64,000 bases of DNA from Mycolicibacterium sp. CBMA 247 (GCF_009729095.1 NZ_VTGX01000002.1:930001-994000); one strand, 5' to 3'; counted from the stretch's first letter, positions 37,889 to 46,652 are shown. Notes: generated by a model not told the origin, from the sequence alone. Program-made: numbers and translations.

Positions 37889-38968
37889 ATGGCCACCCCG
37901 AACATCTCGATCACCCCGACGGGCACCGTGCTGGCCCTCATCGGCGACCCCCTGCTGCGTGAGGACGTGTCCCGGGTGGCCGCTGCCGCAGGCGTGGGTC
38001 TCGTCCTCGTCGACGAGCCCTCCGGTCGCAAGGCTTGGATGGCCGCCGGTGCGGTGCTGCTCGATGCCCCGGCCGCACAGCGATGCGCCGCCCGGACACT
38101 GCCGCGCCGCGCCCGGGTGATCCTCGTCGGCCACGACGCGCCGCAGTCGGGGGACTGGCAGGCCGCGATCTCGGTCGGCGCGCAACAGGTGGTGACATTG
38201 CCGGCGCAGGACGCAGATCTGGTGGCGGCCCTGTCCGAAGCCGCCTGCCGCGACGATGCCGGTCGCGGTCCTGTGGTGGCGGTGGTGGGTGCCCGCGGCG
38301 GTGCCGGGGCATCGATCTTCGCGGTCGCACTGGCGCAATCGGCGCCGGCCGCACTACTGGTCGAGGCCGACCCGTGGAGCGGAGGTATCGACTTGGTGGC
38401 GGGCAGCGAGGATCTGACCGGCCTGCGCTGGCCGGACCTGGCGTTGCAGGGCGGCCGGTTGGGCTATCCGGCGCTGCGCGATGCGCTACCCCGCCGGGAC
38501 GGGGTCAGTGTGCTCTCCAGCGGACGTTCGGGCGCCGATATCGAGGCCGGGCCGCTGGGCGCGGTCATCGACGCGGGCTGCCGCGGCGGCGTCACGGTCG
38601 TGTGCGACGTGCCCCGCCGCGCCACCGAGGCGGCCGAAACTGCCTTGGACGCTGCCGATCTGGTTGTTCTGGTGACACCCGCCGACGTTCGGTCGTGTAC
38701 CGCGGCGGCGGCCGCGCGACCGTGGATGCTGGCCTGTAACCCGAATGCCGGTGTGGTGGTGCGGGGCCCATCACCCGGCGGGCTACGGGCGGCGGAGGTG
38801 GCCCGCATCGTGGATCTGCCGCTGCTGGCTGGGATGCGACCGCAGGCCGGCATCGCCGAGGTCTTGGAGCGTGGCGGATTGCGGGTGCGGCCACGATCAC
38901 CGTTGGGCTCGGCGGCGCGCCGGGTGCTGTCGGTCCTGGCCAGTCACCCCGTGCAGGAAGCGGCATGA
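37889..38968 (+). CDS. ssd: Septum-site-determining-like protein Ssd (MinD/CpaE family)
   Basis: This 359-residue protein has an N-terminal receiver-like region and a C-terminal MinD/ParA-like ATPase domain. The P-loop is VAVVGARGGAGASIFAVAL, where the usual lysines of KGGxGKT are replaced, so ATP hydrolysis may be lost or altered. It is the first gene of the tad-like operon, matching CpaE/TadZ, which positions pilus machinery at the pole. In M. tuberculosis the homologue Rv3660c also affects septation. ATG at 37889 has GTGAGG just upstream; an earlier start at 37847 adds an unconserved stretch. Confidence 0.87.
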   Translation: MATPNISITPTGTVLALIGDPLLREDVSRVAAAAGVGLVLVDEPSGRKAWMAAGAVLLDAPAAQRCAARTLPRRARVILVGHDAPQSGDWQAAISVGAQQVVTLPAQDADLVAALSEAACRDDAGRGPVVAVVGARGGAGASIFAVALAQSAPAALLVEADPWSGGIDLVAGSEDLTGLRWPDLALQGGRLGYPALRDALPRRDGVSVLSSGRSGADIEAGPLGAVIDAGCRGGVTVVCDVPRRATEAAETALDAADLVVLVTPADVRSCTAAAAARPWMLACNPNAGVVVRGPSPGGLRAAEVARIVDLPLLAGMRPQAGIAEVLERGGLRVRPRSPLGSAARRVLSVLASHPVQEAA

Positions 38969-38978
38969 GCGGGACCGC

Positions 38979-40145
38979 ATGAGCCCCTCGTTGATCGACC
39001 GGGTGCGTGAGCGGCTGGTGGCCGAGGCCTCTCCGCTCAGCCCCGGCGTGGTGGCCGCGGCAATTCGGGCCGAGTCCGGCGGCCTGCTCGGGGACACCGA
39101 GGTACTGAGCAGCCTGCGGCTTCTGGAGACCGAGCTGACCGGAGCCGGCATCCTGGAGCCGCTGCTGTGCGCGACGACCACCACTGACGTGCTGGTGACT
39201 GCGCCTGACGCGGTGTGGGTGGATGACGGAAACGGGCTGCACTGCAGCACAGTGCGTTTCCCCGACGAGGGCGCGGTCCGCCGGCTGGCCCAGCGGTTGG
39301 CGTTGTTGGCCGGGCGTCGACTCGACGAGGCGCAGCCGTGGGTGGACGGTCAACTCACCGGCATCGGCCCGTTCACGGTGCGCCTGCACGCGGTGCTGCC
39401 TCCGGTCGCGGCCGCGGGCACGTGCCTGTCGCTGCGGGTGTTGCGCCCGGCCACCCAGAACCTCGACGCCCTCACCCGGTCCGGGGCGATCCCGCCGCAG
39501 GCTGCCGACCTGCTGCGCGCGATCATCCGGGCCAGGCTGGCATTCCTGATCTCGGGTGGCACCGGGTGCGGCAAGACCACACTGTTGGCCGCGGCGCTCG
39601 GTGCCGTTGCCGGGCACGAACGCATCGTGTGTGTCGAGGACGCCGCCGAACTGGCCCCGCCGCACCCGCATCTGGTCAAGCTGGTGACTCGGGGCGCCAA
39701 TGTCGAGGGCGTGGGTGAGGTCACCGTGCGGGACCTTGTCAGGCAGGCGTTGCGGATGCGTCCGGACCGGATCGTCGTGGGTGAGGTTCGCGGGGCCGAG
39801 GTGGTGGACCTGCTCGCCGCGCTCAACACCGGGCACGACGGCGGGGCGGGCACCGTGCACGCCAACAACCCGGCGGAGGTGCCGGCCCGGCTGGAGGCCC
39901 TCGGTGCGCTCGGCGGCCTGGACCGTGCCGCGCTGATCAGTCAGCTGGCGGCCGCCGTGCAGGTACTGCTGCATGTCGGGCGCGACAGCACCGGGCGGCG
40001 CAGGCTCGCCGAGATCGCGGTACTGCACCGCGCCGCGCGCGGCGACCTCGAGGTGTTGACGGCCTGGCACGCCGATACCGGGTTGGGCTGTGGCGCAGAG
40101 ACTCTCAACGCGTTGATCGAACAGCGGGTGTCGCCGTGGCCGTGA
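38979..40145 (+). CDS. TadA/CpaF-family secretion ATPase (Rv3659c-like)
   Basis: This 388-residue hexameric ATPase of the type II/IV secretion superfamily has an N-terminal domain (1-110), Walker A LISGGTGCGKTTLLAAAL (about 189-206), the Asp box, Walker B RPDRIVVGEVRGAEVVDL, and the His box GHDGGAGTVHANN. It powers assembly of Flp/Tad pili with the two membrane platform proteins that follow. ATG at 38979 lies 11 nt after the ssd stop; the open frame further upstream lies inside ssd. Its last 10 nt overlap the next gene. Confidence 0.92.
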   Translation: MSPSLIDRVRERLVAEASPLSPGVVAAAIRAESGGLLGDTEVLSSLRLLETELTGAGILEPLLCATTTTDVLVTAPDAVWVDDGNGLHCSTVRFPDEGAVRRLAQRLALLAGRRLDEAQPWVDGQLTGIGPFTVRLHAVLPPVAAAGTCLSLRVLRPATQNLDALTRSGAIPPQAADLLRAIIRARLAFLISGGTGCGKTTLLAAALGAVAGHERIVCVEDAAELAPPHPHLVKLVTRGANVEGVGEVTVRDLVRQALRMRPDRIVVGEVRGAEVVDLLAALNTGHDGGAGTVHANNPAEVPARLEALGALGGLDRAALISQLAAAVQVLLHVGRDSTGRRRLAEIAVLHRAARGDLEVLTAWHADTGLGCGAETLNALIEQRVSPWP

Positions 40146-40921
40146 GCGCTCTGGCATTGGCAGCCGCCCTATTGCTGTGGCCGGTGACGCCGCGGCGGGC
40201 GGCTGCGCTGCGACGAACTCGCGCCCCGGGTCCCCGCCGGGTGCAGGCAGTGCCAGCTGTGGCGGCGCTGGGAGTCGTTCTGGCCTGGTCGATTTCACTG
40301 CCGGTCGCGCTGGCCGTGGCCATGGTGGCCGGAACCATGGCGGTGCGCCGCAGGCGCCGCTCGGTCCGGCGGCAGCGGCAGCGGGAATCCGCGGCACTGC
40401 AGGCCGCCTTGGACGTGTTGGTCGGTGAGCTGCGCACCGGTGTCCATCCGGTCAGTGCCTTCGGCACCGCGGCGGGTGAGGTGTCCGGGCCGGTGCGTCA
40501 GGGTATGAGTGCCGTCGCCGCCAGGGCGCGCCTGGGTGCCGATGTCGCGGCCGGGCTGGAGGACGCCGCCGCAGGTTCGCAACTGCCGATGCATTGGGAA
40601 CGGCTCGCGGCCTGTTGGCGCCTGGCCCACGCGTATGGGCTCTCGATTGCCACCCTGATGCGCAGCGCGCAGCGCGACATCGTTGAACGTGAACGCTTTT
40701 CGTCCCACGTCGAGGCGGCGATGGCCGGGCCCCGGGCGACGGCGACGGTGCTGGCCGCGCTTCCGGTGGCCGGGATAGGACTGGGCCAGTTGATCGGTGC
40801 GCGGCCGCTGGCGTTCTTGTGCGGTCCCGGGGTCGGGGGCTGGCTGTTGGTCACCGGAGTGTTGTTGGGTTGTGCCGGCCTGATGTGGTCAGACCGGATC
40901 ACCGATCGGGTACTGAGATGA
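40136..40921 (+). CDS. TadB-like pilus platform protein (Rv3658c-like)
   Basis: This 261-residue membrane protein has two N-terminal helices (2-16 and about 40-62) and a basic loop (VRRRRRSVRRQRQRES). The GspF/T2SSF cytoplasmic domain follows (LQAALDVLVGELRTGVHPVSAF, later WERLAACWRLAHAYGLSIATLM), then two C-terminal helices. It forms the inner-membrane platform with the next gene. GTG overlaps the end of the ATPase gene by 10 nt. It is shorter than proteobacterial TadB, as in other actinobacteria. Confidence 0.86.
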   Translation: MAVSALALAAALLLWPVTPRRAAALRRTRAPGPRRVQAVPAVAALGVVLAWSISLPVALAVAMVAGTMAVRRRRRSVRRQRQRESAALQAALDVLVGELRTGVHPVSAFGTAAGEVSGPVRQGMSAVAARARLGADVAAGLEDAAAGSQLPMHWERLAACWRLAHAYGLSIATLMRSAQRDIVERERFSSHVEAAMAGPRATATVLAALPVAGIGLGQLIGARPLAFLCGPGVGGWLLVTGVLLGCAGLMWSDRITDRVLR

Positions 40922-41499
40922 GCTGGACAGCACTGCTTCTGGCCGCCGCCCTGCTGGTCGGTGCGGATCCGGCCCGCGTGCGCACCCGGGCTGCGCCACT
41001 TCCGGTGGCGCGGGGAGCCTTGCAGCGGGTGCGCGTCGACGATCCGCTCGCTGCTGCCTCGACGTTCGACCTGTTCGCGGCGTGCCTGGCCGCCGGCATG
41101 GCTGTCTCAACAGCGGCAGCGGCCGCCACCGCATCTGCGCCACCGTCACTGGCGCCGCTACTGCGGTGTGCGGCCGAACTCCTGGCGCTCGGGGCTGACC
41201 CGAGCCGGGCCTGGGCCGCAGGCAATGAGGCAGTGCCCCAGGACAGGAACGCCGAGGCCTTGTTGCGGCTGGCCCGCCGGTCGGCCGCCTCCGGCAGCGC
41301 ACTGGCCGATGGGGTGGCTGAGCTGGCCGCCCAAGCCCGCCACGAAGCGGCGACGTCGGCCGACGCTGTGGCGGAACGCGCCTCGGTCCTGGTCGCCGGC
41401 CCGCTGGGGCTGTGCTACCTGCCGGCCTTTCTGTGCCTGGGTGTCATTCCTGTGGTCGCCGGCCTGGCCGGTGACGTGCTGGGTTCAGGTCTGTTGTGA
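40918..41499 (+). CDS. TadC-like pilus platform protein (Rv3657c-like)
   Basis: This 193-residue protein has an N-terminal helix (SWTALLLAAALLVGADPARV), a compact T2SSF-like helical domain (STFDLFAACLAAGMAVSTAAAA, then LLRLARRSAASGSALADGVAELA) and a C-terminal helix (GLCYLPAFLCLGVIPVVAGLAGDVL). It partners the preceding platform protein. The ATG overlaps the upstream stop (ATGA), which fixes the start. It is Ala-rich and strongly reduced compared with proteobacterial TadC. Confidence 0.84.
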   Translation: MSWTALLLAAALLVGADPARVRTRAAPLPVARGALQRVRVDDPLAAASTFDLFAACLAAGMAVSTAAAAATASAPPSLAPLLRCAAELLALGADPSRAWAAGNEAVPQDRNAEALLRLARRSAASGSALADGVAELAAQARHEAATSADAVAERASVLVAGPLGLCYLPAFLCLGVIPVVAGLAGDVLGSGLL

Positions 41500-41523
41500 G
41501 CACACATCTCAAAGGGAGGAAAG

Positions 41524-41730
41524 ATGATGGCAGGGAACATGATTCAGCGCGTGAACGCCAAGGCGACGCTGGTGATGGTCGACGAATCAGGCATGTCGAC
41601 CGTCGAATACGCTATCGGCACTATTGCCGCAGCGGCGTTCGGGGCGATCTTGTACACGGTGGTCACCGGGGACTCGATCGTGAGCGCGCTGACCAACATC
41701 ATCAGCCGGGCGCTGAACACCAACGTTTAG
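41524..41730 (+). CDS. Flp-type pilin (DUF4244, Rv3656c-like)
   Basis: This 68-residue prepilin has a short basic leader ending in Gly, followed by MSTVEYAIGTIAAAAFGAILYTVV. That gives Glu at +5 and Tyr at +6 after the G/M cleavage site and one hydrophobic helix, the Flp pilin pattern. The peptidase would be encoded elsewhere, since none is in this window. AAAGGGAGGAAAG before the ATG is the strongest ribosome-binding site of the operon, as expected for the major structural subunit. The mature pilin would be about 45 residues. Confidence 0.9.
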   Translation: MMAGNMIQRVNAKATLVMVDESGMSTVEYAIGTIAAAAFGAILYTVVTGDSIVSALTNIISRALNTNV

Positions 41731-42053
41731 ATGACCGGGGTGCGGTCACCGTCGAGGCCGCCTTTGCGATTGCGTCACTGGTGGCTGTTCTGGTGTTGTG
41801 CGTCGGCGGGCTCAGCGCGGTGGGGACGCAGATCCGCTGCATCGACGCGGCACGTGAAGCCGCCCGATTGGCCGCCCGGGGCGACGGCGACGCAGCAACG
41901 GCAGCAGCCCGGCGAATCGCGCCGTCCGGTGCGGTGGTGCACGTCGGTCAGGACGGCGGTTTGGTGGTGGCCCGGGTCCGCGCAGCCACGGTGCTGCCGG
42001 GGTTCACGGTGTCCGCCGAGGCGGCCGCGGCCACCGAACCCGGCGTCGGGTGA
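41727..42053 (+). CDS. TadE-like pseudopilin with no canonical start codon (Rv3655c-like)
   Basis: The conserved protein begins LDDRGAVTVEAAFAIASLVAVLVL (G-AVTVE, Glu at +5 after a prepilin-type site), followed by a pseudopilin body with CIDAAREAARLAARGD. In this frame the codons next to the pilin stop are CGT TTA GAT GAC. There is no ATG, GTG or TTG between 41496 and the membrane helix. The ATG at 41731 is in the wrong frame. Annotation therefore starts at TTA as a placeholder. Translational coupling with a rare start, or a 1-nt sequence difference, must be considered. It is a likely minor pilus subunit. Confidence 0.7.
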   Translation, partial: LDDRGAVTVEAAFAIASLVAVLVLCVGGLSAVGTQIRCIDAAREAARLAARGDGDAATAAARRIAPSGAVVHVGQDGGLVVARVRAATVLPGFTVSAEAAAATEPGVG

Positions 42054-42084
42054 GACTGGCTCGGCCACACTGCTGGCCGCGGCG

Positions 42085-42396
42085 ATGATCGCGATGGTGA
42101 TCGTGTTCGCGGGGGCTGGCGCCTACCTCGGCGCCGCGGTGACAGCCCGGCACCGGGCTCAGTCCGCGGCGGACCTGGCCGCACTGGGGGCCGCCGGCGC
42201 CGTCGTATCCGGTCCGGATGCGGCGTGCGTGCGGGCCGCCCAGATCGTGGCGCAGATGCGTTCGGTCGTCACCGGATGTCGGATCGAGGGGCTCGACGTA
42301 GTGCTCGAGGTATCCATGCCGGTCCGTCTCGGCCGCTGGGGCGTCGGTCCTGCCCGGGCGGCGGCTCGCGCCGGACCGGCCGCAGTCGCGGGTTAG
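42085..42396 (+). CDS. TadG/Rv3654c-like secreted protein, start unresolved
   Basis: The 103-residue reading from ATG 42085 begins MIAMVIVFAGAGAYLGAAVTARHRAQSAADLAALGAAGAV, the helix-plus-HRAQSAADLAALA pattern of helical TadE/TadG-like proteins (DUF4190/Rv3654c group). Family-like sequence (GSATLLAAAM) extends upstream to about 42049, where the frame has no start codon, so the true N-terminus is probably longer. This is the second gene in this operon with that problem. It overlaps the stop of the convergent Rv3651-like gene by 4 nt. Confidence 0.65.
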   Translation: MIAMVIVFAGAGAYLGAAVTARHRAQSAADLAALGAAGAVVSGPDAACVRAAQIVAQMRSVVTGCRIEGLDVVLEVSMPVRLGRWGVGPARAAARAGPAAVAG

Positions 42397-43418
42397 TCGA
42401 GTCGGTCGAGGTCTGCTGCGGCGACCTCGTCGTCGGTCGGCAGCCGCAGGGCTATCAGGCCCGCGAAGGTGTCATCGTCGAGTTCGAACCGGTGGATCGT
42501 CATGTGCACCGGCCGCCAGCCGCCGTCCTCGGCGCGCATCCGCAGCACCGCAGAGGTGATCCCGCTGGTGAACTCCATGGTCATCCGAACCATGTGCCGG
42601 GCGTCGACCGGGTGGATGCGGGCCCGACCGCCGTCGCGGTCACGCCAGTCAAAGAACGGTGCGGGGTCGTCGAGCCATTTCAACAACTTCCAGTTGCCGA
42701 GGTCGACCAGTGCCCGGTGCACGCCGGGCCGGGCCAGTCCATTGAGGATGCGCTGGGCCAGGTTATCGGTGGCTGTCACCGGGTTCTCGCGCTCGCTGCG
42801 CCAATTCATCGCCCGGCAGATCAGCCGGTCGCTGCCGTCTTCGTGCGGTTCAAGCAACACCCGCGCCACGAATCCCACTGTGACGGGCTCCCCGCGGTAA
42901 TCGGTGACATCCCAGGTGGTGCACAACGTGTTGCCCACTACGGGCTTGATCGTCATGGCCAGCACCTTGGCCTCGCTGCTGTTGAGGTCCTTCGCGCGCA
43001 GGTCATCCGCGAACGTCCGGTGGTGGGTTGCTTCGGTTTCCGGATTCATCCCGCTGTTGTGCAGGGATTCGGCGGTATCGGTGGCGACACCCGCGGTCAG
43101 GTCCCAGACCAGCGGGCCCGGAACGGGCCGCTGCGGCGGATCGGCATCGGTCGGACCGATCCATACATGTACCCCGTGGATACGCCCGTCGGACATCCGC
43201 ACCACCTCGGTGCGGATTACGCGGTCACTCTTGGGCGTGATGCTGCTGAGGCCCTGGCCGGCCTGGACGGTTTCCCTGATGGCGCTCTGAATCGCCATCA
43301 GGTGCGGATTTCGGCGCAGGAACACACTGATCGGGACGAGGTTCTTGGCTTGCGAACCTCGTGCGACCACAACAGGCTCGCTACCCAGTGTCTCCACGAG
43401 CAGCCAGTCGTGGGTCAT
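42393..43418 (-). CDS. PAS/GAF-type sensor-like protein (Rv3651-like)
   Basis: This 341-residue soluble protein begins MTHDWLLVETLGSEPVVVA, like Rv3651 of M. tuberculosis, a protein with GAF/PAS-like folds and no enzymatic output. Segments RTEVVRMSDGRIHGVHVWIGP and TLCTTWDVTDYRGEPVTVGFVARV look like PAS core strands. No DNA-binding, kinase or cyclase domain is attached. ATG at 43418 is chosen because TAAAAT lies exactly 7 nt upstream; the frame is open further but not conserved. It probably binds a ligand or partner protein. Confidence 0.82.
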   Translation of the reverse strand: MTHDWLLVETLGSEPVVVARGSQAKNLVPISVFLRRNPHLMAIQSAIRETVQAGQGLSSITPKSDRVIRTEVVRMSDGRIHGVHVWIGPTDADPPQRPVPGPLVWDLTAGVATDTAESLHNSGMNPETEATHHRTFADDLRAKDLNSSEAKVLAMTIKPVVGNTLCTTWDVTDYRGEPVTVGFVARVLLEPHEDGSDRLICRAMNWRSERENPVTATDNLAQRILNGLARPGVHRALVDLGNWKLLKWLDDPAPFFDWRDRDGGRARIHPVDARHMVRMTMEFTSGITSAVLRMRAEDGGWRPVHMTIHRFELDDDTFAGLIALRLPTDDEVAAADLDRLD

Positions 43419-43712
43419 GCGGGGCATTTTACCGGCGTGCCAATAGCTGCTTTCGCACCAATCGGCGACGGAATCCGCACCGAAGATCTGCGGATTACGG
43501 TCACGGATAGCCCAAGTACCGGCTGTCGGCTTGCAAACGTGAGTGAGTTCACGTAATTTCCCACTGCGCCCGGCCTCCGGGATTGGGAACGGATCGCGTT
43601 GTCCGACCGTTCGTCGCAACGTCTGTGTGCTCGGCGTGGCCGAATGCAGCCACGTAGTTGTCGATCCGTGTAGTCGGCCGTCGAGGGGTCGGTCGTCAAC
43701 ACGGTCGGGGGA
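43419..43712. other. Intergenic region upstream of the Rv3651-like gene
   Basis: About 294 bp lie between the helicase stop and the Rv3651-like start, both genes being on the minus strand. It holds the leaderless promoter at its left end (TAAAAT, 43431-43426 on the minus strand). I saw no convincing hairpin, repeat or reading frame in the remainder. Confidence 0.5.
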
Positions 43713-46052
43713 TCACGCTGAGGACGTACTCAGCGCGCCGAGCACCAGACGCAGTACTCGCACCGCGCCCGATTTATCCAGTGGGTCATTGCCATTGCCG
43801 CATTTCGGTGACTGCACGCACGAGGGGCAGCCGTGCGGGCATTCACAAGCCTCGATCGCATCGGCCGTCGCGCCCCACCACGTACTCAGATTCCTGAAGC
43901 CGCGGTCGGCGAAACCCGCACCGCCCGGATAACCGTCGTAGACGAAGATCGACGGCAGACCGTCCACCGGCCCGACGGCCGTCGAGACCCCGCCGATGTC
44001 GCCCCGGTCGCAGCTGGCCACCAGCGGCAACAGGCCGATCGCCGCGTGTTCGGCAGCATGCAGACTCCCCGGAACCGCCAACAGGTCAATATCGCAGTCC
44101 TGCAATGCTTCCGGGGTGATCGCGCACATCACGGCCATGGTGTCCAGGGTGCTGGGCGGCATGTCCAGTTCGACGAAGTCGATGACCTCGCCGTCCATCC
44201 GCCGTCGCAGATAGCCCACCACCGTATTGGTCACCGACACCGGCACCAGACCCACCGTGACCGGGCCGAGCGTTCTGCGCTCGCCGGGGCCGGTGACCGA
44301 GATGTCGGTCAGCTCCCTGGCGAACGTGGTGTAGCCGGGATCGGCGGCGTGAACGAACGCCACACCGTCCTCGAGAGACAGCGAGTCGACCAGATAGGTC
44401 TCGCCCTGGTGCAGATACACCGCGCCGGGGTGCAGTGACGCCGCAGCCTGCCCGGCGCCGGTGCTGCCCAGCATCCTGCCGGTATCCGCCTCAAGGATCG
44501 CGATCTGGCCTCCACTGGAGCCGCGGATGTCCACGGCCGGGTGCGGATCCACCCCGGGTGCGGGGAAATAGCCGCCCGCACGCTTGCGCAGCAACCCGTC
44601 GTCGACCAGGGTTTCGGCCACCGCCTCGGCATTCCACAATCGGACCTCGGCCTCGGTGAGCGGCAGCTCGGCTGCGGCACAGAGCAATTGCGGGCCCAGC
44701 ACATGCGGATTCGTCGGGTCGATCACCACCCGCTCGATCGGTTTGTCCAACAGCGCCGCCGGGTGGTGCACGAGGTAGGTGTCCAGCGGATCGTCGCGGG
44801 CGATCAACACGATCAGCGCGCCCTGCCCACGCCGGCCGGACCGGCCGGCCTGCTGCCAGAACGAGGTGACGGTGCCGGGAAAACCGGCCAGCACCACCGC
44901 ATCCAGCCCGGCGATATCGATACCGAGCTCCAGCGCGTTGGTGGTGGCCAGTCCCCGCAGCCGTCCGTCGGCCAGCGCGTGTTCCAGCTCCCGGCGGTCC
45001 TCGGCGAGAAAACCGGCCCGATAGGAGGCCACCTGACCGGCCAGCGCGGGTGCGGTTTCCTCTAATCGGGCCCGGGTTCCCAGCGCCGTGAGTTCGGCGC
45101 CGCGCCGCGAGCGGACGAAGGTCAATGTGCGTGCGCCCTCGGTCATCAGGTCGGCCATCACCCGGGCCGCCTCGGCGCCGGCCGAACGCCGCACCGGGGC
45201 GCCGTTCTCTCCGGTGAGATCGGTCAGCAGGGCCGGCTCCCACAGCGCGATCGTGCGGGCGCCCTGCGGTGAACCGTCCTCGGTCACCTCGGCAACCGTC
45301 TGTCCGATCAACTCGGCGGCGGTCTCGGACGGGGACGCGGTGGTGGCGCTGGCGAAGATCACCGTCGGACCAGAACCATCAGGCGAATACCGCGCGCACA
45401 GCCGCAGCAGCCGGCGCAGCACCATGGCCACGTTGGAACCGAAAATGCCGCGGTAGTAATGACATTCGTCGATGACGATGAACTTGAGGTGGCGCAGGAA
45501 CACTGCCCACCGGGCATGGTTGCGCAGCAGCGACAGGTGGATCATGTCCGGGTTGGAGAAGATCCACCGTGACCGTTCCCGGGCGAACCGGCGCACCTCG
45601 GCCGCGGTGTCCCCGTCGTACGGCGCGGGCGCAACGTCGCGCAGCGCGGCGACGGTCTCGGTCAGCTGCTGTGCCGTGCGCAGCTGGTCGTGCCCGAGCG
45701 CCTTCGTCGGTGACAGGTAGAGCACCCGGGCACGTCGATCTTCGGCCAATCTCGACAGGATCGGCAGTTGGTAGGCCAGCGATTTGCCCGACGCGGTTCC
45801 GGTGGACACCACCACATGACGTCCGCTGTGGGCCAACTCGGCGGCCGCGAGTTGATGCGACCACGGCGCGGTGATCCCACGGTCCTGCAACGCCTGCACG
45901 ACCTCCGAATGGGCCCATTGCGGCCACTGATGCGGTTTGCCGGGTCGCGGGGGGATATCCGCAACATGGCGTAGCGGATCTTCGTCGGACGGGGTGCCCT
46001 CGACAGCGCAAGCGAGCAGCTCACGGCCGAAATCTGACCCGTGATCGAGCAC
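43713..46052 (-). CDS. DEAD/DEAH-box helicase with DUF1998, MrfA/SftH type (Rv3649-like)
   Basis: This 779-residue SF2 helicase has Walker A VVSTGTASGKSLAYQLP (about 79-95), VLYLSPTKALGHDQL, motif II VIDECHYYRG, motif III SATTASP and motif VI FWQQAGRSGRRGQGALIVL. A C-terminal DUF1998 part carries four cysteines in CECPHGCPSCVQSPKC. This domain order is that of B. subtilis MrfA, which repairs mitomycin damage, and of the M. smegmatis 3'-5' helicase SftH. A DNA-repair role is inferred. GTG at 46052 has AGGAGGA about 7 nt upstream. Confidence 0.92.
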   Translation of the reverse strand: MLDHGSDFGRELLACAVEGTPSDEDPLRHVADIPPRPGKPHQWPQWAHSEVVQALQDRGITAPWSHQLAAAELAHSGRHVVVSTGTASGKSLAYQLPILSRLAEDRRARVLYLSPTKALGHDQLRTAQQLTETVAALRDVAPAPYDGDTAAEVRRFARERSRWIFSNPDMIHLSLLRNHARWAVFLRHLKFIVIDECHYYRGIFGSNVAMVLRRLLRLCARYSPDGSGPTVIFASATTASPSETAAELIGQTVAEVTEDGSPQGARTIALWEPALLTDLTGENGAPVRRSAGAEAARVMADLMTEGARTLTFVRSRRGAELTALGTRARLEETAPALAGQVASYRAGFLAEDRRELEHALADGRLRGLATTNALELGIDIAGLDAVVLAGFPGTVTSFWQQAGRSGRRGQGALIVLIARDDPLDTYLVHHPAALLDKPIERVVIDPTNPHVLGPQLLCAAAELPLTEAEVRLWNAEAVAETLVDDGLLRKRAGGYFPAPGVDPHPAVDIRGSSGGQIAILEADTGRMLGSTGAGQAAASLHPGAVYLHQGETYLVDSLSLEDGVAFVHAADPGYTTFARELTDISVTGPGERRTLGPVTVGLVPVSVTNTVVGYLRRRMDGEVIDFVELDMPPSTLDTMAVMCAITPEALQDCDIDLLAVPGSLHAAEHAAIGLLPLVASCDRGDIGGVSTAVGPVDGLPSIFVYDGYPGGAGFADRGFRNLSTWWGATADAIEACECPHGCPSCVQSPKCGNGNDPLDKSGAVRVLRLVLGALSTSSA

Positions 46053-46351
46053 CGTGTGTCCTCCTGCGATCTACCCCGCCGTCGTCGGCCCGGATTTGTA
46101 AACGAATTGTTCACCACGCACCCCAAACCGAGACTGTCGCAGCCGCCCCGAACATGATTGACTGATCGCGGTCGCAGCTTCTGTGTTTGTACTCGCACTC
46201 GCAGGATCGTCGTTGCGATCGCGGTTCCTGCGAGGGTTGTAGGTCGGGTCAGTTCCGGGCGACTCGCGCGTTGGTATGGCGGTCGGAACGGGCCCGGTGC
46301 ACCGGAAGTCGGTGGACCGCACCCGGTTGAAAGAGAAGGAAAGAACAAAAG
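46053..46351 (+). promoter_or_regulatory. cspA promoter and structured leader region
   Basis: The gap of about 300 bp contains a 9-bp stem CTCGCAGGA/TCCTGCGAG (46198-46206 with 46226-46234, 19-nt loop) and an AT-richer patch at 46095-46118. Cold-shock genes often have long structured leaders that change with temperature, so this stem is a candidate regulatory element. The transcription start is not evident. AGAAGGAAAGAA before the cspA ATG is the ribosome-binding region. Confidence 0.45.
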
Positions 46352-46555
46352 ATGCCACAGGGAACTGTGAAGTGGTTCAACGCGGAGAAGGGCTTCGGCT
46401 TCATTGCTCCGGAGGACGGCTCCGCCGACGTGTTTGTCCACTACACGGAAATCCAGGGCAGCGGATTCCGCACCCTGGAGGAGAACCAGAAGGTTGAGTT
46501 CGAGGTCGGCCAGAGCCCCAAGGGGCCGCAGGCCACGGGTGTTCGGGCCGTCTGA
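46352..46555 (+). CDS. cspA: Cold-shock protein CspA
   Basis: This 67-residue OB-fold RNA chaperone has RNP1 KGFGFIAP and RNP2 VFVHY at the canonical spacing, starting [15 protein letters not shown] and ending with the GPQAT motif typical of mycobacterial CspA. It binds single-stranded nucleic acid and melts RNA structure. AAGGAAAG lies upstream of the ATG. A long leader with a hairpin precedes it, and a T-tailed terminator follows at once, so it is monocistronic. Confidence 0.97.
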   Translation: MPQGTVKWFNAEKGFGFIAPEDGSADVFVHYTEIQGSGFRTLEENQKVEFEVGQSPKGPQATGVRAV

Positions 46556-46573
46556 GCCAAACAAACCCAAGTA

Positions 46574-46625
46574 GACACCCCCGCGTAAGTCCATACCGGA
46601 CACTGCGGGGGTGTTCTCGTTTTTG
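46574..46625 (+). terminator. Intrinsic terminator of cspA
   Basis: A 10-bp stem ACACCCCCGC/GCGGGGGTGT (46575-46584 with 46605-46614) closes a 20-nt loop and is followed within 5 nt by GTTTTT. It ends the cspA transcript before the leaderless start of the next gene. Confidence 0.8.
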
Positions 46626-46652
46626 CGGCCCGCGCTGGCCTAGTGTCGATTT

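Noticed and set aside
41496..42053. Frame from GTG 41496 covering the pilin region plus TadE
   Set aside because: It is open, but residues before LDDRGAV are the out-of-frame shadow of the pilin gene, so a fusion protein is unlikely.
41731..42396. 221-residue frame starting at the ATG next to the pilin stop
   Set aside because: Its first two thirds are an Arg/Trp/Pro-rich shadow of TadE; only the TadG-like end is real.
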